From NCBI RefSeq assembly GCF_000508245.1, contig NC_023062.1:633254-697253 (forward strand): a DNA stretch of 64,000 nt, given 5' to 3'. The notes beneath the pieces are model-generated. The model was given only the letters and a program-made list of their open reading frames with translations. It ran no database searches and was not told the origin of the DNA. Both the position numbers and the translations under genes were made by a program. This document shows positions 1 to 11,136 of this stretch, piece after piece. Each line of letters opens with the position of its first letter. Position 1 is the stretch's first letter. The DNA is from Mycoplasma ovis str. Michigan. Its GTDB lineage: Bacteria; Bacillota_I; Bacilli_A; Mycoplasmatales; Mycoplasmoidaceae.

Positions 1-50
1 CTTTAGAAGCTCCGGAAAAATATCTAAAACTTATGGGTTACGAGGGATAA
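1..50 (+). CDS. 3' end of a family A paralogue (partial)
   Basis: Only the last 15 codons are inside the window, ending LEAPEKYLKLMGYEG and a TAA stop. The tail matches the ends of the family A genes at 27875 (EAPEEYLQLMK) and 33070 (LPKDYLQQMGLL), so this is very probably another family A member in the same orientation as the next gene. The function of the family is unknown. Confidence 0.6.
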   Translation, partial: LEAPEKYLKLMGYEG

Positions 51-91
51 GAGTATTTAAAACATAGAACAGAAAAAATTTAGTTAGTTTC

Positions 92-957
92 TTGGCTTTT
101 TCTCCTTCCCTTTTAACCAAATATTTACTTTCTTTTATGGGAGTGGGGTTGCGGGAACTGCTTTTGGAGCCCACAATACTAGTACTAGTGAGTTGCAAGG
201 TCAAAACTTAAAGGTTGAGTATAAAGAAGATTTAGGGACTCAAGATCCCGAAATAGATGGTGATTCGGGAGGGGATCGAGTTGAAGAAGGAGTGCTTGGA
301 GCTAAGGAGGTCACACCGCCCCAATCAGAACAAGGAGAAAAACTCAATGACCAAATTACTTCCACATCTTCCGAGAAGTCCGAGGGAAATGATGTTGATG
401 AAACGTCGCAACAAATATTAGGACAATCTTCTACTGATTTTGCCGGCAGTAGTTCAAAGCGAGAGGAGCCTAGATTAACACAGCCAGCATCAGGACCAGT
501 TACTTCTGATTCAACTAAACAAAACATTAAACACGAGAATGAGGGAGAAGAATATTTAAAGGAAAAACAAGAGTCTGTTCCAAAATTGACTAAGGAAGCT
601 ACGCAATTAAATGCAAAAGAAATTCAGAGCAAAAATTGATTCTCGATTGATTCAAAAGTTTACGAGAGTTTAGATGAAAATGAATGGACAATTTCAGAAT
701 GCGAGACAAATCAACAAGATAATGTATTTTCTCTGAAATGTCCCTGAAATTATTCAACAGAAAAGACTCACATTAACTTTTCCTTTTCTCCTGATTCAGT
801 GCCTGAATTAAAGGAAAAAGATTGAACCAAATTACAAGAATTATCGATTACTCCTCCCAATCTTGAACAAGGAATAACCTTGGAACTATTGTTTAATGAT
901 GATTTGGAACATCTGATAGAAATCCCGCTGAATAAGCTAAACTCAAAGGCGACTTAA
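92..957 (+). pseudogene. Family A paralogue, frameshifted just after the leader
   Basis: A TTG at 92 opens the usual family A leader (MAFSPSLLTKYLLSF), but this frame runs out after about 40 codons. The rest of the protein (SGVAGTAFG, then an acidic Ser/Glu-rich middle and a C-terminal Cys-pair domain ending at 957) is in another frame, so about one base is missing near 139-150. TGA codons at 637 and 745 read as Trp. The C-terminal part follows the family pattern: Cys, then CPW, a stretch of FSF, then KDW and a final basic-free tail. A predicted secreted or surface protein that cannot be made as sequenced. Confidence 0.7.
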
Positions 958-1151
958 AACATCATTATCAAGTTAATTTTTACCTGCTTTTCCCCCAAGA
1001 AGAAAATGACAAAAAATTAGATTACAGAAGGTTCCAGAAACTAAGATAAGTAACTAAAGGAACGCTAAAAGTAATTAATGCTTTAGAAAAAATTAACTAT
1101 TTTTCAATTCTTCTGTAAAGCTTTTCGTTCTTAGAAAAAGTAAATAAGTTT

Positions 1152-2214
1152 TTATTTTTTAATATTCATTCACTGTAGTAATTTCTTTGCAATTTTCAAC
1201 TCAATTAAAGAAGAAGAATTTTCCTCCATTTCTTGCAATTTAGCTTCTTGTTGTTTAAAGCTTTTAACCGCCCTATCCCAAGAAACAAAAGATCTATTTC
1301 TTGAGATCTCTTGTCTCTTACTTGCAATGGTAAAGAAAGTTTTATTTAAAGAAGATATATCTCTTTGAAAATCTCCTTCATTTTCATAAAAATGTCTGTA
1401 AGGATTTTTATCTCATCTCCCTCAATCATTTGTGAACACATTAGTCTTTCCTTTCAGAGTTTTTGTAATTTTTATTTTCTCCCAAGATCACCCAATTTGT
1501 TGTAAAGCAAATTTAATTTCTGAAAGTTTCGGCTTTTTCTTTAATGTATGAGACATTTCATCAGATAGGCTTTCCTCTATTTTTTGAATCTCATTTAAAT
1601 TTTCAATAAGCTTATCCTTCTCAATATTTAACTCACTATAAAGTTCATACATCTTTTGCAAAACAGTTCTGTGTTCTTTGGAAAGAGAGGGAGCTATTTT
1701 TGGTTTATCCTTAGATATTTTGTCTATTTGATTTCTTACAGTTTGAAAAACATCCAAATATTTTTTCTACCCTCTTCATTTCCATTGAGATGTTTTTGAA
1801 CTGTGTTTTCATATTGTCCAGACAACCGTAAATCAAGTTCGCTGACTCTTTCAGAAGTACTAATTTCTTGATTTACATTCTTAACTATTGATAAGACATG
1901 TTCCTTTGTAGCATCTAAGCTTTCTAAAGAAAAAGAATCTTCAGGTTTCTCAAGTTTTAAATTTACCTGAGGTAAATTAATTGAATCTCCTATTAATTTG
2001 TGTTGCTGTGAATAAGATTCTGACTTTGTGTCTAACTTACTATCCTTAAGTCCTAAAGTATTATAAAAATTTTTGTTTAAAGTTGTTGCCCCCCCCAGCT
2101 AAAGTCTTTTATATTTTTAAACAATTCATAACTGTTATTCAATATAGGTCATGCGACACCATTTGCCCCAAGAAAACCAAAGCCACCTAGAATTAACTTA
2201 GTTTTTCCCTTCAA
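1152..2214 (-). pseudogene. Family F coiled-coil-like protein, poly-G phase OFF plus poly-A frameshift
   Basis: The TTG start at 2214 is preceded by AGAAGGA. The leader (LKGKTKLILGGFGFLGANG) matches the family F gene at 25293. After about 35 residues it enters a G8 run (2096-2089 on the coding strand); with 8 G the frame ends at once in TAA, with 9 G it continues into LNKNFYNTLG and the helical, Lys/Glu-rich body. A second frameshift lies in the A6 run at 1766-1761, where relatives imply A7. Adding one base at each run gives 1065 nt, about 354 aa, the family size. The C-terminus keeps the family block NDWGRWDKNPYRHFYE. Function unknown. Confidence 0.7.
2089..2096 (-). repeat. Poly-G tract (G8), contingency-type
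   Basis: Eight G on the coding strand of the family F gene, in the context AGCTGGGGGGGGCAACAA. Nine G would join leader and body in frame; eight give a stop within four codons. Confidence 0.9.
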
Positions 2215-2312
2215 CCCTATTCCTTCTATATTTATTTCTTGAATAGTAGTTAAATCAATTTAATTCAAAAGTCAAAAATCAGATTTTGATTTTGTTTATC
2301 TATGTTAGATAA

Positions 2313-2858
2313 ATGTTTCAACTAAAAAATTACGCTATTTGTTCTGTGTTGTCATTGGGGTGTTTAAGTTTTATTTCTTCTGTTCCCTCCGCGCTAGTAG
2401 GGATGATGAAAACGGTTCAAAAGGCTGTAACTCCAAAAAAACCTAAATGGTATCCTAAGTACTGCTATAAATGAATCATTTATTTCTCAAATGGTGAACT
2501 TATAGTGTGTCCAACAATAGAAGGTACTCCGCAAAAATATTTTTTTTATTTGTGGTGACTAAAAGAATATGACTTTAAGACAAATGATGGATCTAAACAA
2601 TACTTTTATCCTGTGCAAAGCATATCTACAAATGTTGATAGTATAAGCTTTACCTTTAAAGGGGGCGCAAACTCCTCATCATCTGGAAAAAGCTTAACTA
2701 TAAATCAATGAGAGAAACGAAGTGAAAAGGACAAGAATATACAAAAATTCAATGGAGTTAACTTAGAAGATAATTGCAAAGTTGAAGGAAAAAAATTAAG
2801 TTGTTTAAATAATCAATATATTGCGAATTGATTGGATTACCAACCATTCTATTTTTAA
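2313..2858 (+). CDS. Family B-like secreted protein
   Basis: An intact 181-aa frame from ATG with six TGA-Trp codons. The leader (MFQLKNYAICSVLSLGCLSF) is hydrophobic. The body has the family B plan in divergent form: a Cys-Tyr pair, then GELIVCP, a Trp-rich FYLWWLKEY, and a tail with a Cys pair. It is closest in style to the gene at 29917. Function unknown; a surface or secreted protein is an inference from the leader. Confidence 0.75.
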
Positions 2859-2979
2859 GGATTTATACAAATATTCACAAAAGTATTTAACAAGAAAATT
2901 AAGGACTTAAGGATTGATTTTTGGAGTTTCCAATAACACTCTTTGACCTCTCTTGGAAACTAAGTAAATTTAGACTGAA

Positions 2980-3525
2980 ATGTCTTTCCTTTCAGCTAAA
3001 TTCATTGCTTTTTCCGCTCTTTTAGGCAGTTCCGGAACTGCCATTGTAATTTCTACCGCTCTTAAGAATATTTTTACTTGCAAAGCAAACCCTAAGATTA
3101 TTAGGAGGGTTAAACAGCAATGTGCTCAGTTATTTGTCAACTTACAACAAGGGGTTTTTATAGTTTGTCCAGATGTTAACCAAGATACTGGCTATCAATT
3201 TTGGTTGCGAGAGCAAACTAGAAAAGGTCCTTCTTATTCTGAAATAAAAAAAGTTAAAGTTTCAACTGTTCCTTCAGATTCTACAAAGGAAAAGATTAAA
3301 GAAATTAAAGTAGAGTTTGAAAACTTAAAGAAGGGCATAACAATGAGTTCTAGGTATATAGAGGAATTTGGTACATCAGTCGAAAAGTTACAACACTTAA
3401 ATTCTCAAGATTTAAGTCAATGCAAAATTGAAGCCCAAGATAAAAAGCCTTATATCACATGTGGGCAATATACTCAAGAGCTTCGTCAGATACAAACTTA
3501 TGCAATCCCTAAATATATTCCCTAA
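2980..3525 (+). CDS. Family B secreted protein
   Basis: 181 aa, ATG start, no TGA. The leader MSFLSAKFIAFSALLGSSG is followed by CAQLF, a GVFIVCPD motif, FWLRE, a YSEIKKVKV strand, IKVEFENLKKGITM, FGT, and a C-terminal Cys tail with YTQELRQ and a final IPKY. This is the reference copy for family B: the copies at 3638 and 46982 have exactly the same length. It heads a run of same-strand paralogues. Function unknown. Confidence 0.8.
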   Translation: MSFLSAKFIAFSALLGSSGTAIVISTALKNIFTCKANPKIIRRVKQQCAQLFVNLQQGVFIVCPDVNQDTGYQFWLREQTRKGPSYSEIKKVKVSTVPSDSTKEKIKEIKVEFENLKKGITMSSRYIEEFGTSVEKLQHLNSQDLSQCKIEAQDKKPYITCGQYTQELRQIQTYAIPKYIP

Positions 3526-3637
3526 TTTTTGAAAATTACAAAAATACAAAAACCCAAACATTAATTCTTAAAATCTCCCGATAATGTTTATTTTCAGAGT
3601 AGATTAGTTCTTTTAAAATCTAAGTTTTTGGGTTGCA

Positions 3638-4183
3638 ATGCCTTTTCTTCCAATTAAAGGCGTTGTATTTTCTACACTTTTAGGAGGTTGCGGGGCAATC
3701 ACCACAACATCATTCCCTTCTATTAAATGTGCAGTGAGCGCAACACCAATCAGAATTAGACAACAATGTGCTAAATTGTTTGCACAAGTTGATGCAGGAG
3801 AATTTTTAGTTTGTCCGGATGAATATAAAAATGATGGAATTAATTTTTGGTTTCTAGAAACTGCAGGGAAGTGGCGGGGGCGACATTCTTATACTGAAGT
3901 TAAAAAAGTTAAATTAGAAACAACTCAAATAACCCATAAAGATAAAAAAGTTCAAGCAAAGAAAGTTAACTTTTTGGGAACCAACAAAAGTGTGACAATG
4001 CGTGATGAGGTTGTAAACTATTGAGTAACATCAATTGACAAACTGCAGAAATTAGATAATTTAGACCTAAAAGAAAAGTGCAAAATTACACGTTCTCATA
4101 ACAAGCCTCAAATTAATTGCAACGGATTCACACAAGAGCTTAAACATATAAGATACTATTTAACTCCTAAGTTAACTAATTAA
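3638..4183 (+). CDS. Family B secreted protein
   Basis: 181 aa, with one TGA-Trp at 4022 that would wrongly truncate it in the standard code. The leader MPFLPIKGVVFSTLLGGCG ends in LGGC, which resembles a lipobox, though most relatives lack a Cys at this point. The motifs QQCAKLF, GEFLVCPD, NFWFLE, YTEVKKVK, FTQELKH and a final LTPKLTN are present. Intact and probably expressible. Confidence 0.8.
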
Positions 4184-4289
4184 TTTTTTAAAAGTTTTGC
4201 GAGCGCTAAACAAATAACTCTTGAATTGGACAATAAAGCTAATTTAGTTCAAATTAATCCCCTTAAAATCTAGGTAAATCTAGAGTAAA

Positions 4290-4830
4290 ATTTCTTTCCT
4301 TTCAGTTAAGAGCATTGCCCTTTCTACTATTGTAGGTGGTTGTGGGGCGGTTGTCGCAACCTCTCCTACCTTTAAATGTATCAACGGTTCAAAGCGCATT
4401 AAAGTTCAACAGCAATGAATGTGCTCAGTTATTTATAAACCCGAAAGAAGGGGTGTTAATATTTTGCAGAGACATTAATGGAGGGGACGGCCTTCAATTT
4501 TGGTTTATAGAACAATATAAAGGTTATACCTACTACACTGAAGTTACACAAATTAAAGTCTCTTCTATTCCAAACACAAATCCACCAAAAAACACTGAAA
4601 CAATTAAAGTTGAACTTCAAAACTTAAACAAAACCATAAACATGAATGCTAGGTATGTCAATTACTTGGGAACGACAATAAAAGACTTATCACATTTAAA
4701 TTCTCCAAACTTAAAAGAAAAATGCAAAATTCAGAAACGAAATAATAAACCTTACCTAGTTTGTAATGCAAACAGCAATAAATATGAACAAGAACTTCGT
4801 CACATAAAAGACTATTACATACCCAAGTAA
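4290..4830 (+). pseudogene. Family B paralogue, start lost and 4-bp duplication
   Basis: Alignment to 2980 puts ATT (4290) where the ATG should be, followed by the usual leader SFLSVKSIALSTIVGGCG. The frame shifts at CAATGAATGTGCTCAG: relatives have CAATGTGCTCAG, so a tandem AATG has been inserted. The downstream frame then gives a normal family B body (CAQLFINPKEGV, FWFIEQ, KYEQELRH, YIPK). Two independent lesions make this a non-functional or silent copy. Confidence 0.7.
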
Positions 4831-4914
4831 GTTCATAAACTTAATTAGCTTTAACCTGCAAGTAAGGTCTTTTGCATGTAAAATTAAGTCAAAATTTACT
4901 TTTTTATTTAAAAA

Positions 4915-5672
4915 ATGGCTGTAAGTCTAAAGTTATTTCCTTTAGTTGCCGGAATTGGATGCGGAGTTGAGGGGATTTCCCTGACTATTAGTTGGTGGAG
5001 AGGGGAGTAATACTAACTCAGTTTCTTTACAAACAGATCAGGTACCCGAACCAACTGCGGTTACACATTCAAGAGATTCTTCTTCTTCCCGAGTTACTCC
5101 AGAAGAAACTCCTTTAACAGACTCGCCGACGGAAGAATCTTCCCGCACGTCTAGTGAGACTGAATCTAGTAAGACTCAAGAAGAAACAACTGCTGAATCT
5201 CCCGAACAAAAAGTTGCTCCAAAACCAGAAATTCAAAAAGATGAAACTCAAGTCGCTGAAGAGGCTTCCGTTGCACAAGTTATTAATAACTGCCAAGTAA
5301 TAGATATTACTGAAGAATTAAGTACTGCTGATCTGAATGGCGGAAAAATTTGAAGATCAATTTATAAACATATCTTGTTTGGACACTTCTGATGACGATG
5401 ATTCTATTTTTCTTAGCAAGTGAAAAGGGGCGTTTACTAACAGTCTTTTGACAGGAAGTCATAAGTTATCAAAAGGATCTTTGCTTGATCTAAAAATGAA
5501 AGTTTCTTCAGCGGAGGAAACTTCTGAAAGTTACCGGCAAATTGTTTTTTCCAGCACTTGTTTTGAATCTTCTGTAACTGGAATATGAAAAACAGACAAA
5601 TGCAAAATCAAGATTATTGATATTTCTGATCCCCGTGTATCTCCTGACAAAATCTTTCTAGAATTCGATTAG
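4915..5672 (+). pseudogene. Family C paralogue with two frameshifts
   Basis: ATG at 4915 opens a family C leader (MAVSLKLFPLVAGIG) that is shortened in the glycine stretch. The frame stops at 5008; the Ser/Thr/Glu-rich middle is in another frame, as if the G4 at 5002-5005 should be G3. A second shift near 5330-5350 separates NCQVIDITEELST from KFEDQFINISC. The C-terminal domain (LDLKMKV, SSVTGIWK, ISDPRVSPDKIF) is complete. Function unknown. Confidence 0.65.
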
Positions 5673-5872
5673 ACTAATTTTTTACCTTTAAGTTCTAATT
5701 TTTGGTTTCTATTGGTGGGATGGGATTTACTGAAGGAACAATAGAAAAAGACAATTAGTTTTTAACTAAGTAAGACTAAAAACCTTTTTAATCGAGATAA
5801 GAAGATAAGTTTTCTCTTACATTTTTGAATAAAAAATTAATGTTTTAAAAGCTAAAGAATTTATGAAAAAAT

Positions 5873-6538
5873 TTAGTTTTTCAACTTCAGATACATTAAA
5901 TTTTCTTCCAATTTTGGATCAACTATTGTTACTGTATATACCTGAGAATCATCAGGATTTCAATTTGAGTAATCTCCCAAAATTTTTCCTCCCCAACTTC
6001 CAATAATTTCTGGATAAGAGAAAATTTCACTTACAAATTTAGTCTTATAAAAGTCTTCGATCGATTCAAGATCATTTCAAGCTGTAGAAGTTTGAATATC
6101 AATTTTTGTGTCAGAGTTAAAGAATTCTTTAGGCTCTTTCAATAATTTTGTGGATAATCATAACTTCCACTTAGCATTAATTATCTCATCTCCGCGACCG
6201 CTATTATCACAAGACAAGGAAATATACTCCTTATCTTTAGGGAGTAAATAAAAAACCTCTTGATCCTGACCTTCTAACACAACACAATTTTCCAATTGCT
6301 TAATAACTCTTGATGGTTCATCTAGAGTTTCTCCTTTTTTCTCTTCTTCAACAGGCTCGGAGTTTTGTGTAGACGGATCTTGTCGAGACTCATCCTCCTC
6401 CCCCGAAGTTTCTTGTGTTACATCTGTTTGTTGATTTACAACTGAAGAACCGGATAAATAATTTGAATTAATAAAAGGAGCGGCACAAACTCCCCCTCCA
6501 ACAAGAAGACAAGAATAGGATTTTATTAGAAGGCTCAT
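5873..6538 (-). CDS. Family C secreted protein (C2 subtype)
   Basis: 221 aa from ATG at 6538, with four TGA-Trp codons. The leader MSLLIKSYSCLLVGGGVCA is followed by an acidic Glu/Ser-rich linker, an NCVVLEG motif, ISLSCDNSGRGDEI and a C-terminal strand-rich domain with IIGSWGGKILG. It is the intact counterpart of the plus-strand copy at 18692, which shares CDNAGRGDTI and QGRWGGSIL. Convergent with 4915. Confidence 0.75.
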
Positions 6539-6968
6539 TTAATAACTTAATAATTTCCTATATTTCCTTTATATTAATACCAACTCAAAAGCTTTCTTGA
6601 ATTTCACTAAATAAAAATTTCTCCTAATCTCAAAAGAATTGAGAAAGAAAAAACAACTTGGATTGCAAAACCTCTCCCTATAAAAGTTGCTTTAATATCT
6701 CTACCTGAATTTCCACGCTCCTGTGTTATTAAAATATACCTCCTTGATCTTTGAAACGAGCAATAGAAAGGGGGCGATCTTAAGAAATAAACCATCACAC
6801 TTATCTTGTCAAAGTTATATCAGAGCCCTAAACAAAAGTATTGGAACAAGTACTTTTTGCAAAACTTCCAAAACTTTTCTTGTGGTCTAGATGATAAATT
6901 CTTACTAAGATAAGCTTTTAGTCTTTAGGTTCAAAAGTTACTCTGCATTAAAGCTGGAAAAGGATTAA
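6539..6968. other. Intergenic region between divergent genes
   Basis: About 430 bases with no intact gene, between the starts of the minus-strand gene at 6538 and the plus-strand gene at 6969, so promoters for both probably lie here. A minus-strand open frame at 6798-6607 includes GRDIKATFIGRGF, which faintly recalls the family C stretch ATFSGKGL; it may be a remnant, but the match is short. Confidence 0.4.
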
Positions 6969-7472
6969 GTGTCCTTCTTTTCAGCTAAAATTCTTGCATT
7001 TCCTACATTACTTGGATGACTTGGTGTTTCATTGGCCATTCCAAACTTTAAAGAAAAATGCAAGATTGTACTTAGGTACAGAATAACTTGTTACAAATTA
7101 TTCGCTAGCGCAAAAGAAGGAGAATATATAGTTTGCCCCTCGAAGGGGGATGAGACTAATCCTAATTTTTACTTAAGATGAACAAAAGATAAACCTAGTC
7201 GTAGTACATTTACCAAAACAGGAAAAATAACGACACAAATGCAATCAGATAAAAAATCAGTTCAGGTGAAATTCACAGAACTAAACAAAGAGATGAAAGT
7301 ATCAATTGGCTATTTTGATATTTTTGGGACTGACAAAGACAATTTAGAAAAATTGCATTCTATTGATCTGCAGACATCTTGCACTATCAAAAATAAAGAA
7401 AAAAGTAATCCAGAACTGGATTGCGGAAGTTATAAGCAAGAACTTAAGTATTCACAAAAATATCTAATCTAG
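6969..7472 (+). CDS. Family B secreted protein, GTG start
   Basis: 167 aa. The start is GTG at 6969, placed by alignment of SFFSAKILAFPTLLGWLG with the ATG copy at 2980. It has CYKLFASAKEGEYIVCP, NFYLRW, FTELNKEMKVS, FGTDKDNLEKL and the tail SYKQELKYSQKYLI. Two TGA-Trp codons. Slightly shorter than the 181-aa members because the middle and C-terminus are trimmed. Function unknown. Confidence 0.75.
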
Positions 7473-7611
7473 TAGCAAACTTTTATCTAACTTTTTAAAA
7501 GTTGGAAAATTTTTATTTAGGTTTTTTGACAACGGAAAATGGTGAATTTGGGAAAATACTTCAACAAAGAATACAGTTTTTTTAGTCTCTAAAAATAAAT
7601 AATTTTTCAAA

Positions 7612-8118
7612 ATGTCCTTTTTAACAGCAAGGATTTCTGGTTTAACTTGTTTGATCGGCGGGACAGGCGCTATTGCTACTACAGTTTCATGAATGACCTC
7701 TTGTAAAAAAGTGATTTTGAATAACAATGAAAAGCAAACATGCTATAAGATTTTTACCAATATAAGTGCAGGGGAATTCTTTGTTTGTCCGAAACTTGAA
7801 CAAGGACAACAAAAACCTGAAAATCCCATTTTTTGATTGTGATGAACTAAGTGAGGTCGAAGATGAAGGTCTTATGACTTAGTGAAGAAGATTAAAGTCA
7901 CAAAACAAGCTGACAAAAATATAAAGGTAGATTTTCCTGAATTAAAAAACAAAAGTTTAATAATGAAACATGCGTATGTTAAGATTCTGGGCACAAAAGA
8001 AGATCAATTGGACCAATTGAATAATATAGACCTTAACAAAAGTTGCAACAGTGGAAAATATGAACAAGAATTGCTTCAACCACAAAAATATCGTGTTCCA
8101 CAATACTTATTGACTTAA
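7612..8118 (+). CDS. Family B secreted protein
   Basis: 168 aa from ATG. The leader MSFLTARISGLTCLIGGTG is followed by TCYKIFTNISAGEFFVCP, a Trp-rich FWLWWTKWGRRW, KKIKVTK, DFPELKNKS, ILGTKEDQLDQL and KYEQELLQPQKY. Five TGA-Trp codons. It directly follows the gene at 6969 with a 139-bp gap that contains a short palindrome (AACTTTTTAAAAGTT), a possible weak terminator. Confidence 0.75.
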
Positions 8119-8279
8119 TTAATCTTTAGCCACTAGTACATAAAAAATAACAAGGAGTAACTTAAAGTATTAGATTTGATTGAATAATTTCTTGTAATGC
8201 ATAAGTTCAATTCATTGCGATAATTGTTAATTATTGATTAAGCTATTGATTTTAAAATTAAGGAAATTTACCTAAGAAG

Positions 8280-8879
8280 ATGATTTTGAGGCCAGCTTCT
8301 TTGGCAATAGTAGTTGTGTTTAGTAGTGCAGTTCCGTGAATTTTTATGAAAAATCAAGGGGAATTAAATTCCTCGAACAATCCAAGTTTGGTTGTCAAAA
8401 CAGAAAAGGAAGTGAAAAAGATTGATGTGGATAGAGAAAAAATTGATGATAGTAAAGGTAATTGTGAAGTAATTCAAAAACAAGGGATTTTAGATAATGG
8501 GCTCTGAGAAGATGGTTTAGATGACTACACTTATTTAACAGTCTCTTGTCAAGATACAAATAAAGATCCTGAATCAACATTACCTAATAAATGAATAGGA
8601 ATGTTCCCTGAGACATTAATTAAACAAAGAAAACAATTAACAATAGGTAAGAAGCTTGAGATAAAATTGGAATCTAAGTCTTGGAATTCAGGGAAAGTTG
8701 GGGAAAATACTGGACAAGTAACAATTACCGGAAATAGATTTAGATCTACTTTAATTGGTGACTGGGAGGAAGATATAGAGGGGGTTGGGGTGAAAAAAAT
8801 TAATATTACTTCCCCATCTATGCCGAAGGACAAGATATATTTATTGCCCCTTGATTGTCAAATTAGTGTACTTTTTTAA
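8280..8879 (+). CDS. Family C secreted protein
   Basis: 199 aa from ATG, three TGA-Trp. The leader is short and lacks the usual Gly run (MILRPASLAIVVVFSSAVPW). It then follows the family plan: a charged linker, GNCEVIQ, YLTVSCQDT, NKWIGMFPETL, LEIKLESK, ITGNRFRSTLIGDW and a final strand. Function unknown. Confidence 0.75.
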
Positions 8880-9200
8880 TTACTTAAAGAGAATAAGGGA
8901 TTAATTTATAGAGGCAGATCATTAAGGGTTAATATTCGATCATTCACAGTTGAACTTAATTCAGCAAATTTAACTAAATAAAATAAATATTTCTTCTTCC
9001 TTGAACTAGTTCTTTCAAAAATTCCAATAAATTAAAAAAATTTTTTGAAGGAGAAGTCTTTGAGGGAGTTTGGGTATTTTACAAGATTAGTTAGTGTGAA
9101 TTAATGTGAACTAATTCCTATGGGAAAACAACTCTAAGCCAATCGACACAAATTAAAAATAAATTTCCTGAATCTTATTGAGAAAAGAAATTTATATTAA
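8880..9200. other. Convergent intergenic region
   Basis: About 320 AT-rich bases between converging genes. I see no open frame with family similarity, no RNA gene and no clear hairpin. Confidence 0.4.
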
Positions 9201-10088
9201 CTATCTGCCTTTCAGAAAAACTGTTACCTCCTCTGATGAATTTCCTTGAGTGTAAAACACTACATCCAAAATAGCATTGTTGGATAACCCAGGAGTAACT
9301 GTTATTTCTTTTAAGTCCGATCAATTTCTATTTTTCAATTCAGGTTCTGAATTCAGATCAATATGGAAACTAATAGTGGTTTTTGGACCATAATTGTTTC
9401 AAGGACATTTAAGAGTAATTTGATCTCCAACTAAACTTTGTTCACATTCTCTAGATGCAAATTCATCCCCTTCAACAACGTCAGGATCTCTAGATTCAAT
9501 TGAAAACCAATTGTTTGTCAGAACACTTTCTTCCTCATTTTCTTCATCTGAATGTAAATCATCTTCTTCCGAAGCAACAGAGTCGGAAGTAGATTCAGCA
9601 ACTTGATTATCTTGAACGAAAGAATTATCTTCTAAGTTTTTCTGAACAACCTGAGGTTGAACAACTACTTTTTGTCCCATTTCTTTTTCTTCTCCTTTCT
9701 CTTCTACTTTAGAGGAAGATTCTGAAGCTGGTAAAGAGTCGGACTTCTTTGGCTCTTCTGGAAGTTCTGTTCGAGCAATTGCTGTAGGCGGACTATTCTC
9801 ATCCTTATCTTTTACTGTAGAAACATCTGACTCTGTTTGCTTTCGTTCTTCCCCTATATTTTTTTCAGGTTCCGAGGATTCATCAGCAGGATGTCTGACA
9901 TTGGTTGTCTCCTGAACTTCCGGAAAAGATTCAGTCGATCCAGTACTAGATTCGGACAATACGACTGTTGAGGGTTCCAATGTATCAGATTTTTTAGTTA
10001 ATGTAGTGCCTATAACCGCTCCTGTAGAACTTCCAACAAATGCCACAGCAGTCAATAAATAATTACTTAAAAACCCAGACAAAGCCAT
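9201..10088 (-). CDS. Family A secreted acidic protein
   Basis: 295 aa from ATG at 10088, with two TGA-Trp near the C-terminus. The leader (MALSGFLSNYLLTAVAFVG) is followed by about 170 residues rich in Ser, Glu, Thr and Pro. The C-terminal domain has SRECEQSLV, KCPW, TTISFHID and RNWSDLKEITV. This is the only minus-strand family A member in the window. The low-complexity middle suggests an extended surface stalk; that is inference. Confidence 0.78.
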
Positions 10089-10420
10089 AAATTAATTTTT
10101 TTGTATTGTTTTTATCTTATATTTACTGAACTTTTGAATCCAGACAACCGCAATCGCAAATTAACAATTAAATTGGATTTAACTCAATTGAAAAAAGTCA
10201 AAAAATCTATAGATGCAAGAACAAGATATTAAATTAAATGATTTCCTAAATTAAGAAAGTGAACTTAGACAAAAAGTAACAAATATACTTAACGAAACAA
10301 AAAAGGAAAACTTAATTTTTTGATAATCTACAAGCTATATTTTTCAATATTTATTAGTTGCTAATCCTACTTTACAACCCAACAAAATGAATAAATTATT
10401 TATCTATGTCTAAAGTTTTA
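10089..10420. other. Intergenic region
   Basis: About 330 bases without a recognisable gene. It lies upstream of the gene starting at 10088 (minus strand) and downstream of the gene ending at 10421. Confidence 0.35.
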
Positions 10421-10885
10421 TTACTTCTCTGGACACTTAATTTTTCAATTCTTTTCATCCTTCCCTTCGACTTTACAATGTGAAGCTTCAAATGTCTTAT
10501 ATCTTAAAAAGACAATGTCTTCATCTTCTTTGTTACTATCAAAATATTTTTTATCAGGGATGAATAAACCACCTTTAACATTTCCTTTCAGTTGTAAAAC
10601 CAAGGAATAATCTGTAGATGTTAACTTTTCAACATCAACAAATTTATCGTCTGTATTTTTGATAAATCACTTGAAACTTAGGTTTTGATTACCCTTATCT
10701 AGACAAGCAAATAATGGCCCAGAGTCTTTAGTCCTAGAATCCCAATTATGATCCCAAGTCTTATTATTTTGAATTTCCTTGCAATTTGAAGCACCATTCT
10801 TGGTTAATTGCAACTGGGAATAGTTGGTTGAAGTTAAAGACACAGGAGCTACTGCGGAAACAGCAACTCCCAACCCGCCTACCAT
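10421..10885 (-). CDS. Family D secreted protein, start uncertain
   Basis: 154 aa if started at the ATG at 10885. The frame stays open upstream (FLAKIWIP, with one TGA-Trp), and family leaders begin with a Lys there, so the true start may be a non-ATG codon 7 or more codons earlier. Body: NCKEIQNN, FACLDKGNQNLSFKW, QLKGNVKGGLFIPD, HCKVEGKDEKNWKIKC. The paired Cys and NW-x-x-x-C tail define family D (compare 19736 and 37135). Confidence 0.7.
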
Positions 10886-11136
10886 TGGAATTCATATCTT
10901 GGCAAGAAAGTTACAAAATTTGTTTAAAAAGATATATGCGTAACAAAAACCTTATTTAGAGACATGTAATCTCTAAGATCTAACTACTTAAATCAATAAA
11001 TTCCTTAAATTGAAGGATCTAGAGTTAGAGACTTTCGATGATTAACACTTTTACCAAATAATTGTACCACTCTCATGTATCCCTATTTCTCCTTAACCAA
11101 TTAGATTGAAGAACTGTAAAAACTACTGATTATGGT

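Noticed and set aside
240-527. Long minus-strand ORFs opposite family A middles (also 26017-26205, 29171-29431, 50898-51215)
   Set aside because: They mirror Ser/Glu/Thr-rich codons of the real gene and have no similarity to any family or to each other.
193-639. Many short separate ORFs ending in TGA
   Set aside because: With TGA as Trp they join into longer genes whose downstream parts match paralogues, so the splits are artefacts of the standard code.
3638-3720. Lipobox-like LGGC at the end of leaders
   Set aside because: Only some family B and C copies have a Cys there and families A, E and F mostly lack it, so lipoprotein status is not supported for the set.
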